Shown in pieces: positions 47,850 to 56,287 of a stretch of DNA of 64,000 bases (its first letter is position 1; each line of letters begins with the position of its first letter). The notes beneath the pieces are model-generated. The model was not told the DNA's origin. It searched no databases and saw only the letters and a program-made list of their open reading frames with translations. Location of the stretch: the NCBI GenBank assembly GCA_011365025.1, contig RDOF01000004.1, forward strand, positions 1-64,000, read 5' to 3'. The DNA is from Candidatus Thorarchaeota archaeon. GTDB taxonomy: Archaea > Asgardarchaeota > Thorarchaeia > Thorarchaeales > Thorarchaeaceae. Made by a program: the position numbers and the translations under genes.

Positions 47850-48356
47850 ATGTCGGAATCAGAGAGCGAGAATCTTGTAGGACATATGGCCGAGGCACTT
47901 CAGAGGAGTAGGATTGATGGCCGGCCTGAGTATGAATGCCTTATTTCAATGATGTTAGAGCCCCGGAGCCCAACTATGTGGAACTCCCTGGCGCTTACTT
48001 ACATGATTAATGGGGAGTATGATTATGCGGCAGAGGCCATCGAGAAGTCGTTGGACTTGGAAACAGGAAACGGCTGGACCTGGCGAATCTGGGGCGCCCT
48101 GTTTCAATTAATGGGTGAATCAGAGGAAGCAGAACGTGCATTTAGAATGGCGCTGGAATTGGACCCTGAAAACCTTCGAGCAATGCATCAACTGTCGCTG
48201 CTTTACAAGAAAAGAAATGCTTGGGAAGAGGAATTGCTTCTCCTCAACAAGCTTGTAAGTATGAGGTCGAACGAGCAGCGCCTTTGGGATCAACTCTCTG
48301 AATGTCTTAGTAATCTTCGTAAGAAGTGGTTAGACTCCAAGCGTGCAATAGAGTAA
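47850..48356 (+). CDS. TPR repeat protein
   Basis: A 168-residue protein with tetratricopeptide repeats: MWNSLALTYMINGEYDYAAE, AIEKSLDLETGNGWTWRIWG, ALFQLMGESEEAERAFRMAL, ELDPENLRAMHQLSLLYKKR. TPR solenoids bind protein partners; none is evident. ATG 47850 has GAGGAGGAAA just upstream, while the GTG at 47835 overlaps that site. It ends 10 bases before the CooC-like gene on the other strand. Confidence 0.85.
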   Translation: MSESESENLVGHMAEALQRSRIDGRPEYECLISMMLEPRSPTMWNSLALTYMINGEYDYAAEAIEKSLDLETGNGWTWRIWGALFQLMGESEEAERAFRMALELDPENLRAMHQLSLLYKKRNAWEEELLLLNKLVSMRSNEQRLWDQLSECLSNLRKKWLDSKRAIE

Positions 48357-48366
48357 TCCATGACAC

Positions 48367-49182
48367 TCATGCATTCTCCCTCGGCATCGTCTTGAGTAAA
48401 TCCATCACTGACTCTTTCAATTCAGCAATTGCCTTCATTGCTGGACACTCTGGAGCATAGTCAAGAGGTGCCACAGAGTCGACATCCGCCTCTCTTAAGG
48501 CTTCATCAAACGGAATCTCCCCTATTAGTGCAATCCCCTTCTTTGAAACATACCTCAATACGACATCTCTGTCTTTATCGCTCATCAGCTTGTTCGCCAC
48601 AGCAACTACACGATTCACGCCAATGTCCTCAGCCAGTCCTCTGATGCGTTCGAGGGTTTCGAGAGACCGCATCCCTGGTTCAACAACGACGAGAAGAAGA
48701 TCCATTCCTTTCGTCGTTCCTCGGCCGAGATTCTCTATGCCTGCGTCCATATCCATGACAAAGGCTTCATCGGTCTGAAGAGCCAGGTGTTCAATCAGGC
48801 TCTTAAGGAGCGCAGCAGATGGACACATGCAGCCCTGGCCACCCATATTTACAGTGCCGGCGACAAGAAGGCTCACATTGTCGGGCCCCTTGACCGCATA
48901 CTTTGAGGTCAAGTCGTCAACTTTCGGGTTTAGTCTGAAGAAGTTGCCCAGCACTTCAACCCATGGATTCTCAGTGCGTTCCCGGACTAGCTCCTCAATC
49001 TCAAGAAGCGGCTCAATCGTATCAGCGATTTCTCGTGAGATGCCGACAGACATCCATAACGTATAGTTTGGGTCTGCATCAACGGCGAGTATCTTCAGCC
49101 CATCACGTCCAAATAGCCTTGCGAGCGTTCCTGCGACAGTTGTCTTGCCGGCTCCTCCTTTCCCTGTCACCGCGAGCTTCAT
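48367..49182 (-). CDS. CooC-like nickel-insertion ATPase of the MinD/SIMIBI class
   Basis: A 271-residue P-loop NTPase that in its family matures nickel sites of carbon monoxide dehydrogenase or related enzymes. The deviant Walker A is GKGGAGKTTVAGTLARLF, followed by ILAVDADPN. A CxC pair in GGQGCMCPSAALLK matches the metal-binding CxC of CooC, and FVMDMDAGIENLGRG is the Walker B region. CO dehydrogenase genes are not in the window, but this gene and the MttB-family gene hint at a Wood-Ljungdahl-type metabolism (inference). Confidence 0.85.
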   Translation of the reverse strand: MKLAVTGKGGAGKTTVAGTLARLFGRDGLKILAVDADPNYTLWMSVGISREIADTIEPLLEIEELVRERTENPWVEVLGNFFRLNPKVDDLTSKYAVKGPDNVSLLVAGTVNMGGQGCMCPSAALLKSLIEHLALQTDEAFVMDMDAGIENLGRGTTKGMDLLLVVVEPGMRSLETLERIRGLAEDIGVNRVVAVANKLMSDKDRDVVLRYVSKKGIALIGEIPFDEALREADVDSVAPLDYAPECPAMKAIAELKESVMDLLKTMPRENA

Positions 49183-49309
49183 GAGTCCCTTGTTCTCTGA
49201 ATGTCATAAAGAGATTGTCGCTTGCGGATGACACTTCCATTAGCTGCTGTACAATGCAAGTACATACATAATCGCACCCAGCAGTACAAGTGGAACTAGT
49301 AGCTCTAGA

Positions 49310-49498
49310 ATTCACATAGTCTGTCCCAAATGCAACACTGCAATTAGAGCTCGCTATTCCCTACTGCTGAAATGTCCGAAAGGCATGTTCTACGTCATCA
49401 CCACACAGGATCTGTTCAGACTGCGATGCAAGCTATGCGAATGTGGAATAGTTGACTTCGAGGGCCGCCTTGTGGGTTGTGATAGGAATCTACATTAA
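49310..49498 (+). CDS. Small cysteine-rich zinc-binding-like protein without a standard start codon
   Basis: The frame is open from 49244, yet no ATG, GTG or TTG occurs before the conserved-looking part. The translation contains IVCPKCNTAIRARYSLLLKC, then RLRCKLCECGIVDFEGRL and GCDRNLH, with CX2C pairs fit for zinc. The start may be a rare ATT or ATA near 49310-49316, or a base may be missing: GTG at 49290 begins a frame ending exactly where this part begins. The gene lies between CooC and the FucI-like gene. Confidence 0.5.
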   Translation: MHIVCPKCNTAIRARYSLLLKCPKGMFYVITTQDLFRLRCKLCECGIVDFEGRLVGCDRNLH

Positions 49499-49547
49499 AT
49501 AATCGTCTTGTGCCCATCCCAAAGAGATATGGCTTACTGGTTGGTCT

Positions 49548-50798
49548 ATGACACCCATGCCCGTCAGTTTGATTCCCTTCTTTTCACCCATTGCAGAGCG
49601 CAAGGTTGTAAATCAGCTCATCGAAGAGCTGAAGCACACTGGAGCAAAGGTGTTGCAGCCGAGCGACTTCATAGCGCAGAGCAGAGCGAATCCCTCCTTA
49701 CTAATCTATGACAATTTCCTCTTCATTGGAACAGGCGGAACGGAGAATCTGGTTGCCAATTTTCTGAGAGATGCTGGAATTCACCCTCCAATCATTTTGC
49801 TGGCATATGAGAAGCGGAACTCCCTGCCGGCCGCAATGGAGCTTCGGGCATACATCGCCGGGGAGGGCGTTCCCGCAAGAATCATCCACGGGCCTCTCAA
49901 GGACCTCTTATCGAGAGTTATTTCTTGGGTCAGGTATTCCTCGATTCGGGATAGGCTGCGAGGTGCAAAGATCGGCCTTCTTGGCAAACCTTCGTCATGG
50001 CTAGTCGCCTCTGATGTTGATAGGGATGCAATAAACGCGAAGTGGGGCTTGCAGATTGAGGACTACTCGATGGAGGACTTCGTTAAGCAGATTGAAGGCG
50101 ATTCTAATAACCTGGATACTACCCTTTTGGAGGAGTTCATTGGGAAATCCGAATGCATTGAAGTTCCAGAGGATGATGTTAGAAAGGCGTTAGCAGTGAC
50201 CCAGAAGATATCAGACCTGGTTGATTCCACGGGAGTTGATGGAATCTCGGTTGAATGCTTTACGCTCTTCGATAGGACTGGAATAACTGGCTGCCATGCG
50301 CTATCATTTGTGAATGACTTGGATGGCATGGTTGCAGGCTGCGAGGGCGACATTCCCGCGACTTTTACAATGCTTCTCGCCAAGCTCATAACAAAGAAAC
50401 CAGGATTTATGGCAAATGTCACTCAGGTGGACATCACTGACAACACAGCTACTTTCGGACATTGCACAATTCCAACTAAAGTCGTCGAGAACTACGAAAT
50501 ACTGACTCACTTCGAAACCGGGGAAAGCGTCGCAATCCGGGGGACTCTGAAGGAACAAAGAATCACAATCCTGAAAGTTTTCGGAGAGGACCTTACACAA
50601 TACTGGGTTTCTGGGGGTACCATTTTGGGCAACTTGAGGAATGAAACCGGATGTCGGACTCAGATTCTAGTGAAGCTGGATGAGCCAGCTTCCTATTTCC
50701 TTGAAGACTCCTTGGCTAACCATCATGTCATATGTATGGGCGACTATACTGAGGAATTTCGCGAATTCTTCGCTTTTGTTCTGCGGGGTTTGGCTTAA
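49548..50798 (+). CDS. L-fucose/L-arabinose isomerase-like (FucI/AraA superfamily) protein
   Basis: A 416-residue protein with the layout of COG2407. The N-terminal Rossmann-like part reads SLLIYDNFLFIGTGGTENLV and ARIIHGPLKDLLSRVISWVR, followed by RGAKIGLLGKPSSWL. The C-terminal half has VDGISVECFTLFDRTGITGCHALS and CEGDIPATFTMLLAKLITKKP, where Glu and Asp of the metal site are expected. Many archaeal members are not proven sugar isomerases, so the substrate is open. A TATA-like TTAAATAATC near 49494-49503 may drive it. Confidence 0.72.
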   Translation: MTPMPVSLIPFFSPIAERKVVNQLIEELKHTGAKVLQPSDFIAQSRANPSLLIYDNFLFIGTGGTENLVANFLRDAGIHPPIILLAYEKRNSLPAAMELRAYIAGEGVPARIIHGPLKDLLSRVISWVRYSSIRDRLRGAKIGLLGKPSSWLVASDVDRDAINAKWGLQIEDYSMEDFVKQIEGDSNNLDTTLLEEFIGKSECIEVPEDDVRKALAVTQKISDLVDSTGVDGISVECFTLFDRTGITGCHALSFVNDLDGMVAGCEGDIPATFTMLLAKLITKKPGFMANVTQVDITDNTATFGHCTIPTKVVENYEILTHFETGESVAIRGTLKEQRITILKVFGEDLTQYWVSGGTILGNLRNETGCRTQILVKLDEPASYFLEDSLANHHVICMGDYTEEFREFFAFVLRGLA

Positions 50799-50963
50799 TG
50801 CTGGCCTTACCCCGACAAGGGACATGTTGGTTTCTCTTCATTAGTTCTTGAGTTGGCGGGGTTCACTTCCTGAAGCCAGCCCCAGACTACTTCTCCCATC
50901 TTGCTTTGGCAGGTTTTACACGCTCTCAAGCATCTCCAGTGAAAGTTTCCTTCAGGCTGAACG

Positions 50964-50970
50964 TATATTA
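50964..50970 (+). promoter_or_regulatory. TATA box of a probably leaderless transcript
   Basis: TATATTA lies with its centre 24 bases before the ATG at 50991. That spacing puts the transcription start at or next to the start codon, matching the absence of a Shine-Dalgarno. Confidence 0.5.
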
Positions 50971-50990
50971 GAAATCGCCGAATACACTGT

Positions 50991-51212
50991 ATGGCCTTTG
51001 ACTTCCACATCTCCACAAATCCTGATGAGCTGAAAAAGAGAGAAGTGCTTCAATTGATCTCTTTCTGTCCCATCTGTGGCACACCTTGGCCACGTGGAGG
51101 ATATGCATGTGCGAATGCTGACTGCGGAGTAAAGGTACGAGTTGAACCGAAATCCCTCAATTGGTGGATGTTTTATCCTCGCCACAATGGCTGGGCTCAA
51201 TATCGTAAGTAG
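50991..51212 (+). CDS. Small zinc-ribbon protein, 73 residues
   Basis: Has FCPICGTPWPRGGYACANADCG, a CX2C...CX4C zinc-ribbon-like set, followed by a basic, aromatic C-terminus (SLNWWMFYPRHNGWAQYRK). Function unknown. A TATA box 24 bases upstream implies leaderless translation. The 3' end overlaps the opposite membrane-protein gene by 56 bases. Confidence 0.6.
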   Translation: MAFDFHISTNPDELKKREVLQLISFCPICGTPWPRGGYACANADCGVKVRVEPKSLNWWMFYPRHNGWAQYRK

Positions 51213-52107
51213 CTGTTTCTGCTGCTTCGCTTCTTCTCTCTTTCCACAGAAACTGTCGATGTATAGTTGATGCTATGATCACTGGAAGCCAGAGTTGAGG
51301 TTCGAAGAACAGAGCAAAGGCGAAATTTGGCCCTGCCGTCCAGAGCAACATCTTCGTATCAAGGTCACTCTGTGTATTCTTGTACAGGAAAATCACCATT
51401 GGCATAAACAGAGCTGTTGCATATAGTGCGTAAAGCGGATTCTCAATCAGGACAATGAAGGAGTAGGCTAGCGTTACGAATGGGGCGTGCCCTGGAGGAT
51501 ATCCCACATTCCCAATGACCAAGAATCTAAAAACGAGGTAGGTTGCGGCAGCAAATCCGAAGCTAATGATGGCCTCCTTGCGGTGTTTATCTGCGAAGAA
51601 AAAGTACCCGAGAGCCACAAATGCTAGTACTTCTCTGAAGAGAACAAGTGGAATGAGCAGCAGAACGCTTTCCCTTCTATCAGAGTACCTGATTACAATG
51701 GCCAAAACCATGAATGCAATGTAGTTCGGCAGTACCACCACAACCGTGCAGAAGAACAAAGCTCGAAGCAAACGTCGATAGTCCTTCTCTTCCGGTCTGG
51801 CAAGGAAGTAGATGCCAAGAACTGCGGGAATGCCTAGTAAGACTGCAGTATCATAGATTGAAAGGAAATTCGAAAGCCCTGCATTGAAGATGAAGACCAT
51901 GAAGATTGCATGGATCCTGTACGCATTTGGTGCATAGGTCAAGTATTCCAAGGTATTCTCCTGATCCATTCCGTCTATCCAGTCGAATGAAACGGGATCA
52001 AGCAGTGGGATGATTTGGGCAATGATTGCATTTCGCAGAAGAACAAGGATGCCTGCCGCTAGGATTATGGAGATTGCAATCCAGTCTCTTCGGGTTAAGT
52101 CAACCAT
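51157..52107 (-). CDS. Polytopic membrane protein, about eight helices
   Basis: A 316-residue integral membrane protein. Hydrophobic helices include WIAISIILAAGILVLL, AVLLGIPAVLGIYFLA, ALFFCTVVVVLPNYIAFMVL, VLLLIPLVLFREVLAFVALG and ATALFMPMVIFLYK. The layout resembles EpsG-like or GT-C-like membrane enzymes, but no diagnostic motif was found, so no function is assigned. ATG 52107 is preferred to 52128. Its 3' end overlaps the small zinc-ribbon gene on the other strand. Confidence 0.65.
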   Translation of the reverse strand: MVDLTRRDWIAISIILAAGILVLLRNAIIAQIIPLLDPVSFDWIDGMDQENTLEYLTYAPNAYRIHAIFMVFIFNAGLSNFLSIYDTAVLLGIPAVLGIYFLARPEEKDYRRLLRALFFCTVVVVLPNYIAFMVLAIVIRYSDRRESVLLLIPLVLFREVLAFVALGYFFFADKHRKEAIISFGFAAATYLVFRFLVIGNVGYPPGHAPFVTLAYSFIVLIENPLYALYATALFMPMVIFLYKNTQSDLDTKMLLWTAGPNFAFALFFEPQLWLPVIIASTIHRQFLWKERRSEAAETATYDIEPSHCGEDKTSTN

Positions 52108-52377
52108 CCAAATCCAGCTCCCCAGCACTTCGGCCTAAGGTACTGATATGCTTGTTGGGTTTTGATAGGGCGATACTTAAGAGAGCTTCACTGCGATTAC
52201 TTGGAGTTGGCGAAGCGATGGGCGTCTTATGGTTCAACTGACATAACTGCGGTCACTTCTGGGTTGATGATGCAATAGCCAGCAAGAAGTGCCCTCGCGT
52301 GGATCGTTCAATATGGATGCCGTTCCTCCAGGATGGAGCCCTGCTCCTTCTCCAAATTGAATGGCATGAAGGATTGC
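52108..52377. other. Intergenic region with nothing distinct
   Basis: About 270 bases between two minus-strand genes. It should hold the promoter of the membrane protein gene and the 3' end of the coiled-coil gene. No RNA gene or clear repeat was seen. Confidence 0.35.
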
Positions 52378-54051
52378 TTAGCCTAGTCCGGCGCCGCAGG
52401 CCGGGCAGAACTTGGCATCTGCGGAGATCTCCGCCTCGCATTCGGGACATCTCCCAGCTAACGTTGTATAGGCATCCTTCAGGGTTTCGCGTACGCCCTC
52501 CTTGAGGAGTTGACGATTCCATAGTGAATCAATACCCTTCGTAAATAGGGTTGTGAGCTCCTGAAACTGGAACACATTGCCTGCCGCGCAAGTCTTCTCC
52601 AAGGATGCTTTGAAGGAGCCGCTTTCTTTCAACTGCTGCTTAACGCTCTTGGTTATGAAGTCATGCAACTCCCCGTTTAGTGGCTCAGCCTCAAAAGGAA
52701 GACCGAATCTATCCTCTGGGACCAGCATGGGAGTGAGCACTAAGGGTTGTCCCTTATTGTAGTTCACAACATAGGTGATGACACTAAGCTGTGTTAACGG
52801 AGCAAGGCCTTTGATTGTATCGTTGCCGAGAGCAAGAGCTCGAAGGTTCTTGAGTTCAAGTTGTAGCGTCTCAACTCGCTTGTCGATTAGACCATCAATC
52901 TTTGCAACAGCATCAGCAACCTTCGATTTGAGTGCCTTCAATTCCTTGTCTTTTGCACTCATTTCTTCCTTCATTTCTTCTAGCTTAACATGGAGTTCCT
53001 GGATTTGGGCTTCCGTTGCCTGCTCTTCTTCAGAGATAGCGCTGGTGAGTTCGTCATCGAGTGCCAGTGACTCTTGTAAAATTCCGTCGGCCGCATCGTT
53101 CGTTGATGCCACAAGGTCCCGATAGTCGACAATTTTCTGGTCCAAAATGGAGATGAGAGTCCTATACTTGTCCACTGCCCGCTCAGCATTGTTGTCCTTG
53201 GAATTCAATTCAGATCGCACATTCTTAATATCTTCAACCAGAGCGGCGAAGAATCTCTCCAGCTCGCTGGTAGTTCTGGTGAAATCTGAAACCAGCTTCT
53301 GTTCATCCTTCTTCCTCTCATCTCTCAGCCGGTAGTTCTTATCAGAGAGACGCTCCTTCAAATTCTCCATTTTGAGTTCAGTTGACTTCTCAGAGGTTTC
53401 GTAACGCTTTCGCCACCTTGACATCTCTGAAGCTATGACATTATCCAAAGCATTCAGACGGTCAGTCAGTTTCTCCTTTGTCAATTGCTGAAGTTCTTCC
53501 ATATTCTTCAATCGTGTTTCAGCATTGTCCAAGAGGGATTGGAATTCTTGACTAATGGCCAGCGCCTTCTGAGTGTCGATTTTCAGATCCGGGACATGAA
53601 GTCTTGAGCCAGGTTCAACATCAATGACATTCTCCCCCTGTTTTACAAACATATCTGGCTCCAAGAGATTGTTCACATTATGGACTTTGGGCTCTACTTC
53701 CCTCAGCAGTGGAAGGGTCCTGTCGATGGCGTCCGGGATATCCTCGAAGTTTACTGTTTCATTGCTAATAATACGACGAATAGGGCCAAGTGCTTGGTCT
53801 TCGCTAAGATTGAACTTCATGGAGGACTCTCCTGTCGCGGACAGAAGAATCGAATTCGTATCAGATATCTGGACAACCCAGAAGGGGATTGAAATCCTTG
53901 AAAGCTGTCTAATCTTGGTCTTAGCCTTCTTGTTGGCTTCCGCCAGTGCAAAGGCCAACGCTAGATCTATTCCTTCTTTGTCAGGGGCAATCTTCTTTGC
54001 CTCCCTCCGATATGCAAATTCAAGAGCAATCTGTCTGACCACTGGGCCCAC
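52378..54051 (-). CDS. Long coiled-coil protein with C-terminal zinc ribbon
   Basis: A 557-residue soluble protein. An N-terminal globular part (about 1-165; IPFWVVQISDTNSILLSATG) is followed by a long heptad-rich region (about 165-410) with repeated Leu, Glu and Lys. A second globular part has LSVITYVVNYNKGQPLVLTP. The chain ends with CPECEAEISADAKFCPACGA, a CX2C-CX2C zinc ribbon. The layout suggests a structural or scaffold protein that dimerises. No known family. Confidence 0.7.
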   Translation of the reverse strand: MGPVVRQIALEFAYRREAKKIAPDKEGIDLALAFALAEANKKAKTKIRQLSRISIPFWVVQISDTNSILLSATGESSMKFNLSEDQALGPIRRIISNETVNFEDIPDAIDRTLPLLREVEPKVHNVNNLLEPDMFVKQGENVIDVEPGSRLHVPDLKIDTQKALAISQEFQSLLDNAETRLKNMEELQQLTKEKLTDRLNALDNVIASEMSRWRKRYETSEKSTELKMENLKERLSDKNYRLRDERKKDEQKLVSDFTRTTSELERFFAALVEDIKNVRSELNSKDNNAERAVDKYRTLISILDQKIVDYRDLVASTNDAADGILQESLALDDELTSAISEEEQATEAQIQELHVKLEEMKEEMSAKDKELKALKSKVADAVAKIDGLIDKRVETLQLELKNLRALALGNDTIKGLAPLTQLSVITYVVNYNKGQPLVLTPMLVPEDRFGLPFEAEPLNGELHDFITKSVKQQLKESGSFKASLEKTCAAGNVFQFQELTTLFTKGIDSLWNRQLLKEGVRETLKDAYTTLAGRCPECEAEISADAKFCPACGAGLG

Positions 54052-54121
54052 CTTTTTATGCGACAGCAGTCTAATTCTAGCACTAATTACTATATTGCGT
54101 GTCTTGGTCTGTAGTCTTGCA

Positions 54122-54733
54122 TCATCGGTCTAGGCCAACAAGAGGAACTAAGGGGTGATTGGGGTCTACTTCGTGGGGCATTGATGTGGCAATAATCCTC
54201 AGTCCTGCGTCAACGTGAAACTCAGCCAATTCAGAACAATTGAATAGAGGTGTGATGTCCAGTCTAGATAATCGGTTGTTCTGGAGGGCAAGGTACCTCA
54301 GCTCCGGGCACTCACCAAGCGCGGCGACATCTATCTCTGAGAGATTGTTACCGGCAAAAGAGACCCAGGTCAGCTTCTTGCAGTTCTTCAGGGGAGCAAG
54401 GTCAATAGACTCCAGCTGATTATCGAAGAGCCAGAGGTCTCTCAACCACTGGCACGACTTCAATGGTGATAGATCAATCTCTCTGAGGTCGTTTTCATAC
54501 AGCGTCAATGATTCTATTGGGGAGTTACCAAGGGGCCTGAGGTCAATAGACTGCAATCTATTGCCACTAAGGTCCACGCTATGAAGGTCTGCGCAGGTTG
54601 CCAATGGCGAGAGGTCTATTGAAACCATATCGCGTTCCATCAGATGGACATCAAGACCTAGCTCGCCAGATTGTATAAGGATATACTGCTCCCAGCCAGT
54701 CGAGACCACGAAGGAAACTTCTATTCTTGACAT
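54122..54733 (-). CDS. Leucine-rich-repeat (LRR) protein
   Basis: A 203-residue protein starting MSRIEVSFVVSTGWEQYILI, then six LRR units of the IDLxPLxxCxxLxxLxLxxNxL type (e.g. IDLSPLKSCQWLRDLWLFDN). It resembles the LRR gene at 42247-42861 in repeat type and in its LFxCxxL ending, and matches the pseudogene at 55830-56143 over its N-terminus. It likely binds protein partners. It lies in a region holding decayed copies of the same family. Confidence 0.8.
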   Translation of the reverse strand: MSRIEVSFVVSTGWEQYILIQSGELGLDVHLMERDMVSIDLSPLATCADLHSVDLSGNRLQSIDLRPLGNSPIESLTLYENDLREIDLSPLKSCQWLRDLWLFDNQLESIDLAPLKNCKKLTWVSFAGNNLSEIDVAALGECPELRYLALQNNRLSRLDITPLFNCSELAEFHVDAGLRIIATSMPHEVDPNHPLVPLVGLDR

Positions 54734-54771
54734 CCTATCTACTCCAAGAAGATGCGGCCTGCATGTTTCTG

Positions 54772-54940
54772 CAATCCACTATAAAGAGTTGTCCGGAGTT
54801 GGAAAGGCCCTCGCCAAAACCTACCATGATGATTCCCTCGATATCAACTAGTTGGTATCCGTTATGTTCCCTCTCTCTTCATCCAAGGTTCTCGATTTGG
54901 CTGAGGATCTCTCCTTTCAACGGACTAATCGAGAAAGGAT
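54772..54940 (-). pseudogene. LRR gene remnant (block B)
   Basis: Read on the minus strand, this stretch gives broken LRR-like sequence (ISPLKGEILSQIENLG) and, in another frame, VDIEGIIMVGFGEG. It is visibly similar, in direct orientation, to 55830-55990, about 1.06 kb away. Frames are interrupted, so it is not a gene. It lies directly upstream of the intact LRR gene. Confidence 0.5.
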
Positions 54941-55097
54941 GTGTTTCCTATTGTCGTCCCTCTGAAAAACCGTTCAAGCACAGTAGGATGCAGATGGTGC
55001 TGTGCCTTACACAAGAGGTCTTATCTGGGGAAGAATGTAGTCGAACCCGGTGGTTAGGATATCAGGTATTGAAGAAACTGGCGAGTTCCATCAAATG

Positions 55098-56084
55098 CCA
55101 CTACGAAGACATCTTAGCAAGATCATTTCCATATTATTCCCACTGTTTTTGGTCGGGGGGATTATCGAGCTATATATCGCATCTCTATTTGTACGGTCAA
55201 AAGCTTGGGGAGGAGGTTCATGGCCAGGTCCTATCTGGGATTCTTGGGGAGTTGAGATTGGCTCGGGATTCTTCCTTCATCGCGATCTTGCATTGTGTGT
55301 GCTAGTTGCAGCTTCCCTGCTCTACCCATTCCGCATCTGGACTTCAAATACGCAAATGGAAAAGTCATCTTCAAGTTCTCTTGATTTCAACATTTATGCA
55401 GGACTTCTGCTCCCATCAGTGATCGTGTTTGGTTTCCCAGGAGGGATTATCTATGGAAGCCCAGTAGTTGAGTTTGGTGTAACGGGCATAGTCACTCCAA
55501 TCTACAACTTCTTCTTCACTGGGATTTATACCATCGATTCACGGATAGTGCTAAATGGTATACCTAGTCCTTTTGCGGGAGCAGGACTATTGTTTTTCGT
55601 TCTCGGACTCATACAGATTGTTTCACTCAAAGGCTTGCTAAGCCAGAGAATTGGTATCAATTTATTCCTTCTGCCCATACTAGCTAATCTTGTTGTATCG
55701 TTCCTCATATTTGGATGCAATGTTATTCCCTTATGGACCATAGTAGGTTATAACATCCCCAATTTGGCAATGTTCTGTGTTCCAACACCAATATTGTCTG
55801 TGGGAGTTCTGGTTCGAGGATATCAAGAACAATCCACCATGTGGAGGTATTCGGAGATGAAAAGTCCCTCGCCAGAACCCGCTGTGATGATTCCCTCGAA
55901 TTCAACCCCTTTTGTATCTGTTCTGTTCTCTCCGTCTTCATCCAGGGCTCTCCATCTAACTGAAGGTTTGCTCCTTTTGAAAGGAGAATACTATGTGGGT
56001 CGGTGCAGGTCGTCAGGAGAGAGGTCTATTGAAGCAATGTCATGTTGCGTTAGATGGACATCAAGTCGGGCTTATCCTAATTGA
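55098..56084 (+). CDS. Hypothetical polytopic membrane protein, C-terminus likely extended into a pseudogene
   Basis: A 328-residue frame with about six hydrophobic helices in its first 245 residues (IISILFPLFLVGGIIELYIA, LALCVLVAASLLYPFRIW, AGLLLPSVIVFGFPGGIIYG, GAGLLFFVLGLIQIVSL, NLFLLPILANLVVSFLIF). Family unknown. From about 55830 on, the frame runs antisense over the decayed LRR copy, and its last 85 residues look non-coding in character, so the true end may have been lost. The start at ATG 55098 lacks a strong Shine-Dalgarno. It sits between two direct repeats of LRR remnants. Confidence 0.5.
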   Translation, partial: PLRRHLSKIISILFPLFLVGGIIELYIASLFVRSKAWGGGSWPGPIWDSWGVEIGSGFFLHRDLALCVLVAASLLYPFRIWTSNTQMEKSSSSSLDFNIYAGLLLPSVIVFGFPGGIIYGSPVVEFGVTGIVTPIYNFFFTGIYTIDSRIVLNGIPSPFAGAGLLFFVLGLIQIVSLKGLLSQRIGINLFLLPILANLVVSFLIFGCNVIPLWTIVGYNIPNLAMFCVPTPILSVGVLVRGYQEQSTMWRYSEMKSPSPEPAVMIPSNSTPFVSVLFSPSSSRALHLTEGLLLLKGEYYVGRCRSSGERSIEAMSCCVRWTSSRAYPN

Positions 56085-56143
56085 ATCAGAATATAGTGCT
56101 CCCAACCAGTTGAAGCAGTAAAGGCAACCTCAATTCTTGACAT
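55830..56143 (-). pseudogene. Decayed LRR gene copy
   Basis: From 56143 downward it reads MSRIEVAFTASTGWEHYILI, then QLG and a stop at 56072-56074, then ARLDVHLTQHDIASIDLSP. The intact gene at 54733 reads MSRIEVSFVVSTGWEQYILI and LDVHLMERDMVSIDLSP at the same places. After this the copy lacks most repeats and joins a short C-terminal-like block (55830-55990). The early stop and deletion make it a pseudogene. Confidence 0.75.
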
Positions 56144-56287
56144 CCTACCTTCTTCGTGGGCGTGACACTCCATTCCTGCCGCAATAGCCTATATCGAGTT
56201 GCCCAAAATCTGTAAACTGGCCAACCGTTCACCCAGAAAGCAAATAAGCTGGTTCTATCAACAGAGCCTTTGCTGGAGGTGGTCTGG

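Noticed and set aside
50807..51016. Minus-strand frame with a CKTC motif opposite the zinc-ribbon promoter
   Set aside because: It has no ribosome site and overlaps the promoter and start of the zinc-ribbon gene; one CX2C alone is weak support.
54727..55305. 192-residue plus-strand frame starting beside the LRR gene
   Set aside because: It runs over the LRR remnant block and then out of frame through the membrane protein gene; its composition is not protein-like and no ribosome site precedes it.
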